DNA of 64,000 bases, taken from NCBI RefSeq assembly GCF_016808095.1, contig NC_068975.1, positions 26,711,501 through 26,775,500 of the forward strand. Reading direction: 5' to 3'. Made by a program: the position numbers and the translations under genes. The notes under the pieces are model-generated. The model was not told the DNA's origin, ran no database searches, and saw only the letters and a list, made by a program, of their open reading frames with translations. This document shows, piece after piece, positions 22,013 through 34,700 of this stretch. This DNA is from Vigna angularis (lineage: Eukaryota > Streptophyta > Magnoliopsida > Fabales > Fabaceae). Every line of letters starts with the position of its first letter. The first letter of the stretch is position 1.

Positions 22013-23067
22013 AAATTCAGCTTTCTCTCACATCTTTTTCTTTCCTCATTTTTTTCTTTTTTATGATTCAAACCACTTTTTCTTTTCCTCATTTTTTTTT
22101 TCTTTTTAAGTCATTACAGACATTGTTTTAATACTCAACCAATTTTGCTTTTTTCTTCTTTTCTTTTTCGAATCACCAACTGCACTGCACACTTAAAATT
22201 CATTATGCACCTTGACCTTCTTATACTCACAAGATAGGTAATTCATGGTTTTTCAGATCTCTTGGCTTGTAACAGGGTAATTAAACTGGAAAGATCAATT
22301 CAAGGTCAAAGAATCAGGTGCAATGGCAAAATATCAGGGTGAGTCATTTTTGGCTAAGTGACCGGAACAAAAAGGGCCTAGATCATATCTAGAGTGCATC
22401 CAAGGTCAAGCAAACCAAAAAGAATCAGTGCAAATTCTGAAATGTAACTCTCCATGCATGCAATCACACAAAAATGAAAAATTAAAGCTCAAAATCTCTC
22501 AAGGTTGATATTTGTCAAAACTGAAATGCTACTTCTCTATCATGAAAAACTACTTAACTCATTTGAATCAAAATGCAAGAAAAGACCGCTTGAAATCATC
22601 TACTCAAATTTAGATCTAATGACACACTCAGCAATCTCAAACTAAACGAAACACAACTTTCATCATGTCAGTCCGCAAAAAGTAAGCAAAGAGTGAAACA
22701 AAACTACCTAGAACTACTAAAAAAACTAAACAAAATACTAAGACATAATTATTTTTCAAACATACACATTTTCACAACTGAAACAGAAGCTAAAAACAGA
22801 AATAGAAAAAAAAAATTGCCAAATTTTTGTCATACAAAAACACATAACACAACAGTGGGAACAGAAAAAAAAAAGTGAAAGAGAGAAGTGGGCTACCAGC
22901 AGACAATTATTCAGCAAAAAGTACAAAAAAAAATTAAAAACAAAAAAATTATTCCGCAAAAAGTACAAAAAAAATTAAAAACAAAAACAAAAAGTAAAAA
23001 GAGATAAGGAAAAAGAAATCTTAAGTGAAAATCAGTGTGCTATTTTCTGATCCAGTGGCGGTTTCTC
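22013..23067 (-). mobile_element. Non-coding 3' region of a Ty3/gypsy element
   Basis: About 1 kb without coding similarity. It has pyrimidine-rich runs (about 22020-22170) and A-rich runs (22690-23000). Read on the minus strand it follows the integrase stop at 23068, as the long 3' non-coding region of Athila-like elements would. No env-like ORF is visible. The assignment is by position only. Confidence 0.4.
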
Positions 23068-23138
23068 CTAAAAGATCTTCAATTGGTGACCATTGACTTT
23101 AAGGTCTTCCCAACTTCTGATTTTCTGATCTCTACTGC
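23068..23138 (-). pseudogene. Integrase C-terminal tail (Athila-like)
   Basis: The minus strand encodes AVEIRKSEVGKT and, after a one-base frameshift, LKVNGHQLKIF followed by a stop. This is the pattern that closes pol in Athila-like Ty3/gypsy elements. Only these last 24 or so residues are present. Immediately upstream on the same strand, where the rest of the integrase should be, lie host-gene exon fragments. Confidence 0.65.
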
Positions 23139-23244
23139 GGGAATAGTTTGACTGCATAAAACAATTCATGATCAAATAAGTTTCATACTTGTCTGAAATT
23201 TTACAGCAAATTGACATCCAATAAAACAATATTCAGCCAATAGA

Positions 23245-23331
23245 TCAATACATTTCTGCCTCAATCTTTGTTTTGACACCATGAGCAATCTTTCCAACTT
23301 CATCAATATCTTTCTCCATCCTTTTCTTGAT
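23245..23331 (-). pseudogene. Exon fragment of a SYP1-type syntaxin
   Basis: The minus strand reads IKKRMEKDIDEVGKIAHGVK and then TKIEAE before running into a stop. This matches the N-terminal (Habc) region of plant plasma-membrane syntaxins of the SYP1 group, where the same phrase precedes the conserved DRENL segment. An AG precedes the similarity (near 23332). The rest of the gene is absent. It is a dead fragment of a vesicle-fusion gene located about 105 bases from a retroelement integrase tail. Confidence 0.6.
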
Positions 23332-23596
23332 GCTTGAAAATAATGTTATAGATCATTTAGCACTATTAAGTTTTGTTTGCATGTATTGTAAATTCCAAAA
23401 GAAGTATATAAAAATATCAAATTTGAAGCATAAACCATAGTTGTGAGAAAAGACAATTTACCATGTTTCTGTCTGGCTATAGCAGCCTGACAAACCCAAG
23501 TTAATATAATTTCAATTCCAATACAAAAAATCCTTAAAATGAAATTGATGAAATAGAGATGAAAATGAGAAGTGAAAAGTGAAGAAAGAAACATAC

Positions 23597-23793
23597 AGAG
23601 ATATGCAACCCTGGGATGAGTCTTTTCAACTTATTTAACGACACCAAAAATGGACGCAATTTCGACGAGAGAGGAAGGCATGACCTCACTGTCAATGACC
23701 TACTCTCCCAAGGTCCCGGCTGTCTGCGTCGGTATGATCTGCCTGGATGACGGCCCCGTCCCTCTTCTGGAAGCCAACGTTCCGACCACACTG
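23597..23793 (-). pseudogene. First-exon fragment of a callose synthase gene
   Basis: One minus-strand frame reads ASRRGTGPSSRQIIPTQTAG, TLGE, stop, then DSEVMPSSLVEIASIF, a second stop, and VEKTHPRVAYLC. It ends at a GTATGT splice donor (23596-23591). This is the N-terminal pattern of CalS/GSL callose synthases, in which TQTAG...DSEVVPSSLVEIAPI and PRVAYLCRFYAFEKAHR are conserved. Two stop codons and the missing downstream exons make it a pseudogene fragment. The retained splice donor and intron-like sequence argue for copying at the DNA level and against reverse transcription of an mRNA. Confidence 0.65.
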
Positions 23794-23929
23794 TGTAGAC
23801 AAAGAAGAATATGGTAATAATGAGTAAAGATACAGAAGCATAAAGGCGAATGATGGAAGAGAAAAGTACCGAGCAGAGCACAAGGAAAGTTGAGATTTCG
23901 AGGCATGTTTATAACTACAAAAATCATAG

Positions 23930-25972
23930 ATTTTGTATGCTATTTTTGTTTCTTTTTTAAATATTTTTTCAAAAATTTGGTTATTATTAGACCTTCTCTC
24001 ATAAAAAAACTTAAATTTATTTCTTTTTTCAATTTTTTGGTTTTGTCATTTTAGTTGTTAAATAAGAAATTAAATATTATCGAAACATGAGTTTAAATTA
24101 TTTTAAAAGTTAAAAAAATATCAATTTCTAAATTTGGTTATACAAAATTTATAAAGTCTTAAGAAAAAACTGATCGTGTATAAAAATAAAATAGGCAAGT
24201 TCTAGACTTGAAAATTGTAATGTGTTTTATTGTAATTAAAAAGATAGATTTTTTTAATTAATAAACATATTATTTGAATAATGAACGGATATTTTAAAAA
24301 TATGTCAAATTTTGATGTAGAGGCTTGTCCTTAATTAACTGTATGTGTTCTTTTTAGTTATTTTAAACAAATAAAATATTATTAACTTGATATTTATTTA
24401 TTGAAATAATTATTGAATTGAACAATTTTAATATGAGGCTAGATATAGGTTTTGATTAATATAATTATGCAGATACATTCCAACAATTGACTTTGATTTT
24501 TATTCAGTAATTGAATAGCGTGTCTTTCACGTTGTATTAAAATCAATTAAGTCGATACTAATAGCATCACAACATGATAAGCTAAATTTATGTGTCTTTT
24601 TAACAATTTTTGTTTACAATTTTTTTACAACAATTTATGTAATATATTGTGATTGGTCATTATGTTTTCTAAGACATTAGTCATTTTTTATCCTACATTA
24701 AAGTATTTCGATTCTTCTCTATTATATGTCTCTTGCACATTGTATCCTTAATTTCAATTTCTTTCGCTCTTTTTGGTATTAAACTATATTTGAAAATTAA
24801 AGAGAAAATATTTTGTTTTAAACTTGTAATTAAGTTTAATGTTTTGAGAACAAAATAGTTAAGGTTTTATTGGATAATAAACTAACAAGTTAGGATCTTG
24901 AGTGAGGAGTTGGGGTATGGTAGTTATTACAAACTAATAATTTCCATTTTAGATTCATGGTTATATTTTTAAAGAGTTGAGGCTTGCTAGGTATTAACAT
25001 TATAAGTTGGATCATTATACAACTTAATTAAATTTCAATTTCCTTCTAAATTTAGATATTTTCAATTCAATTTTCATTATTTTATTTTTATTTTATTAAG
25101 TACTCAATTTTTATATTTTTCATTTAAATATTTTATTAATTGGATAGTATGGCAATTTTCGCATCTTATCATCTTATTTATTTGTCTATATAAGTTAATA
25201 AATATCAACTTACATAATTTTTAATATATACAGATTAATAAAAAAGATAACGAAACAAAATAACATTTTTGTCACTCACTTAACTGAAAAATTAAACAAA
25301 ATTTGACAAAAACAAGTCTCAATTAAAAAATATTTAAATTTAGGAGAGAGTTAAAACTTAATTAAACTAAATTTAGAGTTTCTCGTGTATTAAACTTACA
25401 AGTATGACTTTTACAGCTATAAGGGTTTGAGCTGTATGGCAAAACACGAAAATGTAGCTTTTATTTATGATATTGCGTTCCTTAAAAGAAATTATAATAT
25501 TATATAATTTGTCTTGTAGATAAGAGAAATAAAATGGAAAATATGAGCATAATAAATAGAAAAAAGTAATAACAATTTTTTATTTGATATTTTTCTATTA
25601 AAAAATATTTATCAATTTTACAAAAGAAAAAATTATAAACCAAACTGTATAACATTATTGATTTAATTTGATTTAAATTTTATATTAAATCGAAACGAAA
25701 TATTTGGTTTTTATATTTGATTTAAATGATTTTTCAGTATAAGATCGAACCAAAACCCTGCTACGAGCACTTCTCACTGTTTGTTCTCTCTCTTTATTCC
25801 ATTTGTCCTCTTCCTCTTTTTTTCGTCTGTTCTTTTGTTTTCTCCGTTAAATTATGATCAGTTATTTCTAATCTCTGAAGAAAAATGTGATTCTAAAAAT
25901 GCAGTTTACAATATAATTGTTTGCGACCGGTTTCTGATGGACATACGTCGTCGTGATCTGCATGCCGCGACG
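23930..25972. other. AT-rich intergenic spacer
   Basis: Very AT-rich sequence with no ORF of interest and no recognisable repeat. It separates the transposon island from the ammonium transporter gene and would contain that gene's distal promoter. Confidence 0.5.
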
Positions 25973-25980
25973 TATATAAG
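25973..25980 (+). promoter_or_regulatory. Candidate TATA box of the ammonium transporter gene
   Basis: TATATAAG lies 210 bases upstream of the start codon. If used, transcription would begin near 26005 and the leader would be about 185 nt. That leader would include two upstream ATGs: a six-codon ORF at 26041-26061 and an 88-codon ORF at 26087-26353 that overlaps the main start in another frame. Confidence 0.4.
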
Positions 25981-26189
25981 ATGAAAGAATGAATAAAGAA
26001 AAAATATTTTTCCTTGTCAACCAAAAAAGCCGGCTTTGTGATGTCTCACACTCTCATCTGATCCAAGTAAATAAAAGAACAAAGTAATGAGATTATTGTT
26101 TACAGTATACATTCCCAAACAAATTGATCATTCTATAAAACCTTCAACAAATAACTTGAGTATCATAGAACCTTGGCGGAGGGTCATCC

Positions 26190-27828
26190 ATGGAGTTTCC
26201 TCCGAACCTTTTGCCAGACGAAGCGAGCCCAGAATGGTTAAACAAAGGAGACAATGCGTGGCAGTTAATGGCAGCGACGGTGGTGGGTCTACAAAGCATT
26301 CCAGGGCTGGTTATTCTCTACGGAAGCCTCGTCAAAAAAACATGGGCCATTAACTCCGCTTTCATGGCCTTCTACGCCTTCGCGGCGGTTCTTCTCTGCT
26401 GGGTTGCGTGGGGTTTCCGCATGTCATTCGGTGAGAAAATGCTGTTCTTCTTGGGGAAACCAGGGGTGGCGCTGGACCAGGAGTTTCTTCTGGGGAAAGC
26501 GTTTCTGGGGCTCTTTCCCACCGCTACCATGGTGGTTTTTCAGGGCGTGTTCGCGGCGATTACTTTGATCCTCATAGCTGGGGCGTTGCTCGGGAGAATG
26601 AACATCCTTGCGTGGATGCTGTTTGTTCCTCTTTGGGTTACTTTTTCGTACACGGTCACTGCGTTTAGCATCTGGTGCCCCGAAGGATGGTTGGCGAAGC
26701 TTGGAGTTATTGATTTCTCCGGTGGATATGTCATTCACCTCTCTGCCGGAGTTGCCGGTTATACTGCAGCTTATTGGGTGGGTCTGCATTTCCTCACTCA
26801 TCTTTCTCCATCTCCCAGTTTATTTAAAAATCATAACTTTTTGAAATTTCCATTTTTTATGAGGAAGATACTAAGACTAAGGTATTCTAGGGTTGTTGAA
26901 TAGGTGGGTCCAAGATGTGAGAAGGAGAGAGAAAGGTTTCCATCAAACAACATGATTGTAGGGCTCGCCGGCGCCGGCCTGCTTTGGATGGGTTGGAGTG
27001 GGTTCAACGGTGGTGGTCCGTTCGTGGTGAGCACGGTGGCTTCTCTGGCCGTCCTTAACACACACGTGTGTGCCGCCGCTAGCATCATGGTGTGGGTTCT
27101 ACTTGACACTTTCTACTTTGGTAAGCCCACCGTGTTTGGCGCCATACAAGGCATGATCACCGGCCTCGTTTGCATCACACCTGCTGCAGGTACACGCACA
27201 CACGCTTCCTTTTTCCCATGTTGTTCTTTCTTCAAACATCCACCAACATGCGTGAAATGCAACAGGAGTTGTGCAGGGTTGGGCAGCGATCTTGATGGGT
27301 TTGATCTCAGGAAGCGTTCCCTGGTACACAATGATGATCCTCCATAACAAGGTACCCTTCTTGAGACAAATCGACGACCCCATGGCGGTGTTCCACACCC
27401 ACGCCGTCGCCGGTGCTCTCGGCGGAATCCTCACCGGCCTCTTCGCCGTCCCTAAACTCTGCCGTCTCTTCTACATGGTCCCCGATTGGGAAAAATACAT
27501 TGGCCTGGCCTATGGCCTCAAGAACGGTGCAACTGGAGCGGGTTTAAGACAAATGGGCATCCAAATCGGAGCCATAGTTTTCGTCATCATCTTCAACTTC
27601 GTTACTACAAGCTTGATTTGCTTGCTGGTGGGGATCTTGGTACCTCTCAGACTTCACACCGATGCGCTGCAAATGGGTGACAAGGCAATGCATGGAGAAG
27701 AGGCTTTCGCTTTGAATAATGCTGACAATGCCAAGTTTGAGAATCTCAACCACAACAAAGTTTATGATACTCAAGACTTTTCCTTCGTTAGAGACCCAAA
27801 ACCATTGACTCAACTTCAAATGGTATGA
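26190..27828 (+). CDS. AMT2: Ammonium transporter, AMT2 clade
   Basis: Membrane channel-type transporter that moves ammonium into the cell, probably at the plasma membrane. Three exons (26190-26777, 26904-27189, 27266-27828) join in frame to 478 residues, normal for the family; the introns are short (126 and 76 bp) with GT-AG ends. The protein starts [20 protein letters not shown]. The family signature [20 protein letters not shown] is at 175 onward. By position, H183 and H337 (in FHTHAVAG) are the two conserved pore histidines. Many hydrophobic helices are visible, consistent with the eleven-helix fold. The [14 protein letters not shown] motif in the C-terminal tail places it in the AMT2/3/4 group and not AMT1. 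A polyadenylation-like AATAAA follows at about 27841. The exact orthologue number is not assigned. Confidence 0.92.
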
Positions 27829-28440
27829 GTAAGTCACCAAAAATAAAGTGTTAAAGCATGCATGTTTTGTTTCTATACGTTGTCTTCGATGGCGCAATCA
27901 TCTTTCTACATCCTGAATTTTGCAGCAATATTGAAAGTCAGTCCTAGCGTTTTGGTTCATGTTCCTGCTCACTAAAATTCGTGTTTCCCTATTTAAATTT
28001 GCGTTTAATGTTATCGAACGAGGCTTGGTAGTTGCAGAGAAGATTTTGAGCTGATTTTGATTTCATACTGAAGGAAATTAATTACGATAAGGACTTTAGC
28101 GCTGAGACTTAAGGACTGCTACGTGTTACTACTCTAAAATGGATAATGATTTCCATTTATTTTCCGCTTAAAACGGATTTTCCTCCACTTAAAACGGTAA
28201 TCTTTATCCACTTGTTGATTCTAGTTTAGACAAATATATTTTTGGTAAAACGTAAGACAAAAAGATGATAGATAAAAAACTAAGAGAAATAAAGGGAAAA
28301 TAAAAATTATGGTTTATGTGTTCCCAGAGTGACATTAGATCGTCTAATTTAGTGTATTGGAGAATCAGAAATGAGTAGTTAAACTTATGAACATTGATTT
28401 ATAAGTGACGTAAAACTATTAGACATGATAAGAACATAAA

Positions 28441-28760
28441 CCCTCAATTGAAATTTAAGGAGAATGATGTTATCCATAACGAAGGACTTAAGATATCAAT
28501 GGTTCGTCTTAGAACCTCGTTATCAGCTTAAGGCGTCAATGTTCAATCTTAAGTCCTTCGAGTGACATTGTTAAGATAAATCTCCTCTCATCCGTGTCTT
28601 GAGAAATGGAACACATGAAGTAGATCCACCTCCAAAAGACTTTATGATGTTCAAGTCAATAATGAAAGTTCGATCTTTTTAGTAAGAGAGAATAAGTATT
28701 TAAGAGTGTGTATTTCTTCTCAAATACCATGTGTATTTATGGGGTTTTTAAACCTTATGG
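28441..28760 (-). repeat. Old Tat-type LTR remnant
   Basis: The minus strand contains ATTGACTTGAACATCATAAA followed by GTCTTTTGGAGGTGGATC, a decayed form of the LTR phrase seen at 9785 (GACTTGAGCGTTGGAGTGCC then CTTCGCAGGTACCCACC). Further along is a 15-bp hairpin (arms 28480-28494 and 28546-28560, CGAAGGACTTAAGAT). No internal retroelement sequence adjoins it, so it looks like a solo LTR. The boundaries are approximate. Confidence 0.45.
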
Positions 28761-30235
28761 TTTATGTGGTAAAAAGAGATAATATCGAAAAAAATATCGT
28801 ATAACAAGAATAAATATAATGACTTACCATATATATGATAATTAGTAAAATAATAATAATAATAATAATAATGTGAGTCTTACCTAATATACCAAATATT
28901 ATGTAAATATATGATATTAAGTAATATCATGAAGTATTCAAAATACTAAAATTTGGTCACTTATACTATTAATATATGAATATTTGCATAACGAATATAT
29001 CTCATAATATCCTTTAACCATTTTAGCTCACTAAAGCTAAATGAGTCTTGTTGGACCACGTCACTTAGCATATTTGTTCGGTTGGGTATATACATAAGTC
29101 TTATAAACTCGAAAGTTTGATTAGTATATGAGGAATGCTTGTAACTGACACTTTGATCGAGTTGTAGCTGACTTTTTGTTTGAAAGTGAATTGATTGTTT
29201 AGACGAGTTGTGAGTGGTCGTCTTTGACCGTGTTGAGCTTAATGTTGTTTCTTAACTTTTGGTCGTGAATTTAGACTTGAGCATGCCTTGTGATGTGAGA
29301 ATTGTCGACTTAGGCATGCTTTTGCTTCATGTTGTTGGCTTAGACAAATCTTACTTTGAGATGTGTTGACTTAGGCAGGCTTGACTTTGGGCTACTGAGT
29401 TAGTCTGACTCTGGTACTCATCTCGACAAGTCGATGTAACTGTTAAGTGGTGAAAATTGTTGCATGCATAAAACTGTCTAATTGGTTGTTCAAGTGATAA
29501 AACTCATAAAAAAAACTTCGCTTCAAGTTTAAGCTAAAGAAATATCAAAATAATTTTTCTTTTGAAACTCCCATTGTTCAAATAAATAGTTGTTACTCAA
29601 ACAACAGAGAGGTTTTTAGGTTTAAGCTTGATTCTAAATTTAGCTACTTACTGAAATGATATAGCTTAATCAATATAATTAGTTATGATTTTCTTTATAA
29701 TTCTCTTTAGTTGATTCTCTTTCTACTAAATATTGAATATTCATGTAAAATTTAGGTGAAGAAGGGAGCAAACTAATTGTCACTTTTCTAAAATTGTTAC
29801 GACGAATTCACTATTTGAGTGTATATTTATATAAAAGTTAATGTAATTAAATTGTGATAAATGATATTATATATATATAAAGTTATTAAGTTGTGAAATA
29901 TGAAATATATGACAAATGTACAAAATATAATAATGTTATATTCAACTCTTTAAAATAAGTGCACTAAATCATATTTTAATAATAAAGTAATACAAGTTCA
30001 TTTTACTAGTGATATTTTTGATGAATTAACTATTGATGTATTTTGAAAGATATCTAATACTGAGTGTTGTGAAATGTCTTTTATAGTAATAAAGTGTCCT
30101 AATATCTTAATATACGGTTGATAATTTTTATTGCTTTACATAATAGATCAAATGTGATTTTTATATGTTAAGTTATTGTGGAATTAGAATGATGACAATT
30201 TAAAGGGCATATATTATATGTTGGTTCATCTTATC

Positions 30236-30335
30236 TATGACTCAGTTATACTTAGACTTAATTCTATTTATTACAAGAACAAGTGTATGACTCAGTTATA
30301 CTTAGACTTAATTCTATTTATTACAAGAACAAGTG
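30236..30335. repeat. Perfect 50-bp tandem duplication
   Basis: Units 30236-30285 and 30286-30335 are identical; each starts TATGACTCAGTTATACTTAG and ends ACAAGAACAAGTG. Absence of any difference points to a recent event. Confidence 0.9.
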
Positions 30336-31721
30336 ATGCTACCTATAGAAATAATTATTGTAGTTTAATAGAAGTTTCTTAATAGAATTAAAATTTTATT
30401 TCAAAAATATTCATAATTAAAATTTCCTTTAAATATTAATATGGATTTCAAAATAAAACTCCACTTCTAATTACGACAAATCACTTAAAATAAAACAACA
30501 GAAAAAAAAACAAACATAAAACATTGTTTAAGTTTTATATAAAAAGTACCACTAATTTAAATGTCATTTTGGGATAGTCTGATCTAGAAAGGTGAGTTAC
30601 ACTTACAACTCCTTTATTGCACGGAAAACGGAATATTTATGATAGTTAATTGCAAATGTATATTCAACGTTTTCTTTAACTTTATAGTCATTACGCATTT
30701 GTAACGAGTTGATTCAGATATTTTCTTCTTCGAAGTATTGGACACTTAAAAATTGAGATGAGTTGATACAGATAGAAAAACGTCTTATGACAAGTAAACA
30801 CGATTCTTATGTCACTGTTTTAATTAAGAAATTAAATATATGCCTGTTTTCTAGTTCAGTTGAAACACGTATAACTGGTGGAATGCAAGTCCCAAATATA
30901 TAATCAAATTGAATAATATTATTTTGACTCTATAAAAAAAATAAAACCTTTTGAACTAAATAATACTAATATTATTGTCTTTTCATTTCTGAATCACGAT
31001 TTTGACTTCAATTATTCTAGTCTTCACATCTTAAAAAAAATCTATAATTTTAGTTCAATCCTTAAGTTCATACACGCTTATTACTTATATTTTAATTTAA
31101 TTAGATTCTACATTTAATATTTTTATTTAAAGTGTCATTGTGAAATAAATAGATAGATAAATGAAAGGTTAAAGATTTTATCAAAATTGTATACTTTGTA
31201 AAAGTAGGACTAAAATTGAAAAAAAAAATGCTAGAAAAAAAATAGAATGGATTAAAAATTTATTTAATATTGTTTCCTTACTCATTCGAGTGTCTTACGA
31301 AAAATAAGCATAGTCATTGTCCTAAAAGCATTTGACAACTTTTATGAAAACTTTATAAAAATGTAAAATATAATATCAAGAAATCGATGGACTCTGATGG
31401 AATTTTAAAGAAAATATAGAAAGCTAAATTATTTAACAAAAATTAGCTTTTATTTTTTATATTAATTATGATAATATATATTAAATAAGTAAGTTTTACG
31501 TTTAATATTTATTTTCTTAACTCTCTTTAACGTTACTGATGCATGGATTATTTATTAAAAGGCATAATTTTCCTAAGGTAGGAAAATGTAAAAGTATAGA
31601 ATTTGATTTTGAAGTGTAGTTAGGTGGAAAAGGGTTGATACTATTTGATTTGAGAGAAAGACACAATAACGCGTAGCAGCAAACAGTTGAAGTATTCTTC
31701 ACTCCAAACAAAGAGTCGAAA

Positions 31722-34700
31722 ATGTCAGACCCAACGTTGCAGGTACTGGACGGAACGCAACTCACAGGTCTCGATCTGTCCTTAGGCGACGGTTCATTCA
31801 CCGGCGCTCAGATAATCGACATTGCTCATTCCCGCGCCTCTTCTTCCCTCTTTCGTCTCTCATTACCCGATTCTCTCAAAGCCTCTGCTCTCACGCGCCT
31901 CCGTACACCTGACGCTGACGCCGACGCCTTCCGCTCCGCTGTGTACGCCTCCGATAAGGCATCCGATGTTCTCCGAGACTACATCACCGCTGTCGCCGAT
32001 GAACTAAAAGGTTTGTTATCTTCTTCTGCTCACGCACTGTAGGTAAATTGAGCGTGCGATCGACCTACTCGCGCTGAAAAGTGAAAAAACAATAAACAAA
32101 ATACTAATTGTTAAGATTAACCGTTTTCTCTCTGGACGTTAAATGGTTCCTTTACTGGCTGATGATCGATTGAGTGCGTGATTTTTAGTATTATGATATT
32201 AGTTCTCTAATCTCGAAATCTGATCCGTGGCTTTGATGCTTATTTTCTTTTTGCATTCTGTGGAGTATGTCTGAATTGATTTTGTTATTTTGTTCGGTTG
32301 AAATCACAGTCTTCTTATTTTCTTCACTAATTCTCGTGCGCGATTGTGTAGATCTCCCCCTGTTGTTATTGTGTTTTTTGGTTTTTGTTTGCTGGAAAGA
32401 CTGAAATAGGTCGAGTGTAGAGAAAATAATGCCGCCAAGCAGGAAAAATATTGGGTTCCCTGTTTGATCGAATTTGACTGAAACTTGACTTGGATAATAC
32501 TGTTATTGCACTGAACTCGTGGATTAGTTTCGTGTTGTTTTTTTACGAGAAACAATCGGTTCTGAAAATTCTTATATGAAAACGAATTCTGTTTTACATT
32601 TGTCTGCTTGCAGAAAATCCTCTTGTTGTGTCAATCTTGGATGGTAGTACTCTACGTTTGTTGTTAAAGGATGAGGACGACTTCGCCATGTTAGCAGAAA
32701 GTCTATTTACCGAATTAGATGATGAAGATGAGGGGAAAATCAGCAAGAGTGAAATTCGGAACGCTCTTGTCCAGATGGGAGCTGAGATGGGTGTTCCTCC
32801 TTTCTCAGGTTAATATTACTTTTTAGTTTGGATTTTGTTCGTTTTGCTCTTTACTTCGGTTTTTGACTTCCGGGGAATCAACTATACTTGTAGTACCTTA
32901 AAACTATTTTGCATTGTAATTTTGTATGTTCATCTCAAATTGCCATTATTATCAATGATATGATTGTTTTTTTTACCCTTAACTGTGAGATGTAAAGTAT
33001 AAGATACTTCATTGAATCCTCTTTCCTCTTGATTATTATGCTCTTTTTGCCCTGTCCTCTTAGTGAAAGATATATATCAAATTCCGGTTATTAATTTAGA
33101 CATATCGAAATCAAAGATGTAACATGTTTTATTCATGGAACTTTTTTCCTTGCATGAGCAATCAGTTTCAGCTCTATCTGGGTTCCGCACTTTTTTCTTA
33201 TGCTCCTAAGAATTACTATGATCCGCTTTATGTTAGATTGATAAAGGCAAGAATCATGATTATACATGTCAATCTGGTTCTTTTTTGAAGTGCGAGAACA
33301 TTTTTCTTCTTGAAGTTGCAATTTTCAGAAGGAAATCCTCCAACTGGCATAAGGTTACGAAATATAATGTCTAGGAAAAGCTTAGAGATTTTAGTTTGCC
33401 ATGATTAGTCCCCTTGGGCATGTATATATTTCTTCTACCTCTGCTTAGAACTGGCCGAGTTCATTGTTTCCAGAGTTTGCATCACACAGTAACAGACTTT
33501 TAGAATGGTTGATGTGATGAATTCTGAAAGTGTATAGCATTTCATTTCTTTAGACCAAATAAAAAAAGACTGATCCTTTGGATTTTTATAATCGGATACT
33601 GACTTCTGCAGTTCTATTTTTTGGCCTCAATTAAGGAGGCTTGCACTTCCTCACAGACCACATGTTATGCAACTTGGTTTTGACATTTTGTACTTGTGAA
33701 GATGATTGTTATCTGTGTTAATGTCTTATCTTCCATTTGCCAATGTAGAATTTAGCTTGATTGGTAGTAGGTATGTCTGTCCTTTGGCTTTAGAATTCTT
33801 AGATTATGGTTCTATTTATCGTAGAAAAAGTGTTGGAATGCACACATTTATATCCATTTAAAGAAAATTGTGAAGTATATTTTCCATTGTTTGAAACTGG
33901 GCATAACATGTGCTGTTATTATGATATCTAGGATTTGTTTAATACGTTTGTCACCATATATATACATGGTGTGGAACAAAACTGACCTTTTGAGCATAAA
34001 TGAGCAGAATTTCCAAAGCTAAATGATTTATTGAGAAAGCATGGGGCGGATGGAGAAGAAAAATTGGGTCAGGCACAGTTTGCACAGCTTCTGCAGTCTG
34101 TAATGCAAGATCTAGAGGAGGAACTTTCGAAAGAGAATGTTGTTGTTATCCGGAATATTCAAGTAGTTAATGGCTCTAAGCTAAGAAAGGTACTTTCATA
34201 TATTATTTCAAAATCCCATGTTTTAATTTTTTTTTATGTATATATTCTTCACCATGCTTTCTACATTTTTCAAATTGAAGGTTGATCATCCTTTTAGTTT
34301 ATAAAAAAGAAATCATCATCATTGAAATACATAAAAGCACATTAAAGCGTGTACCTGTTTCCCCACTAGCACAGTCTTATTTATCAACTTTTATCGTGGC
34401 CAATGCTGCAGCTATTAGCCAATGAACAGGAATTGAACACTGTAGTGGAGAAGGTATTTCGGGAAAGAGTGGATGGAAGGGATGGCTTAAGGAGCACAGA
34501 AATAATAAGGAGCTACCTAGAGAAAAACGCAAAGGAATTGGGTCTACCGCTAGTTCAAGCTGAGGTGGCAGCTGTTCTTCTTTATGACGCTGTCTTTGAT
34601 GATATAGTAACAAAAGAAAAAGATGGTACCGAATTAGATAAAGAAGAGTTGGGAAAACTTGTGAAGGATATACTCCAAAAATTCGCAGAGCAACTTGAGG

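Larger units (their letters stand above)
27829..31721. other. Intergenic spacer with repeat remnants
   Basis: No gene is supported. It holds an old Tat-type LTR remnant (about 28441-28760), an AAT microsatellite (28853-28873), a stretch near 29260-29380 with recurring GACTTAGGCATGCTT-like phrases, and a perfect 50-bp tandem duplication (30236-30335). Confidence 0.5.

Noticed and set aside
23460..23500. Possible third captured exon (AAIARQKHG between an AG and a GT)
   Set aside because: Only nine residues and no family match; too short to support.
26424..26801. Minus-strand ORF of 125 codons in the AMT gene
   Set aside because: It is antisense to AMT exon 1, which has clear family motifs; there is no independent support.
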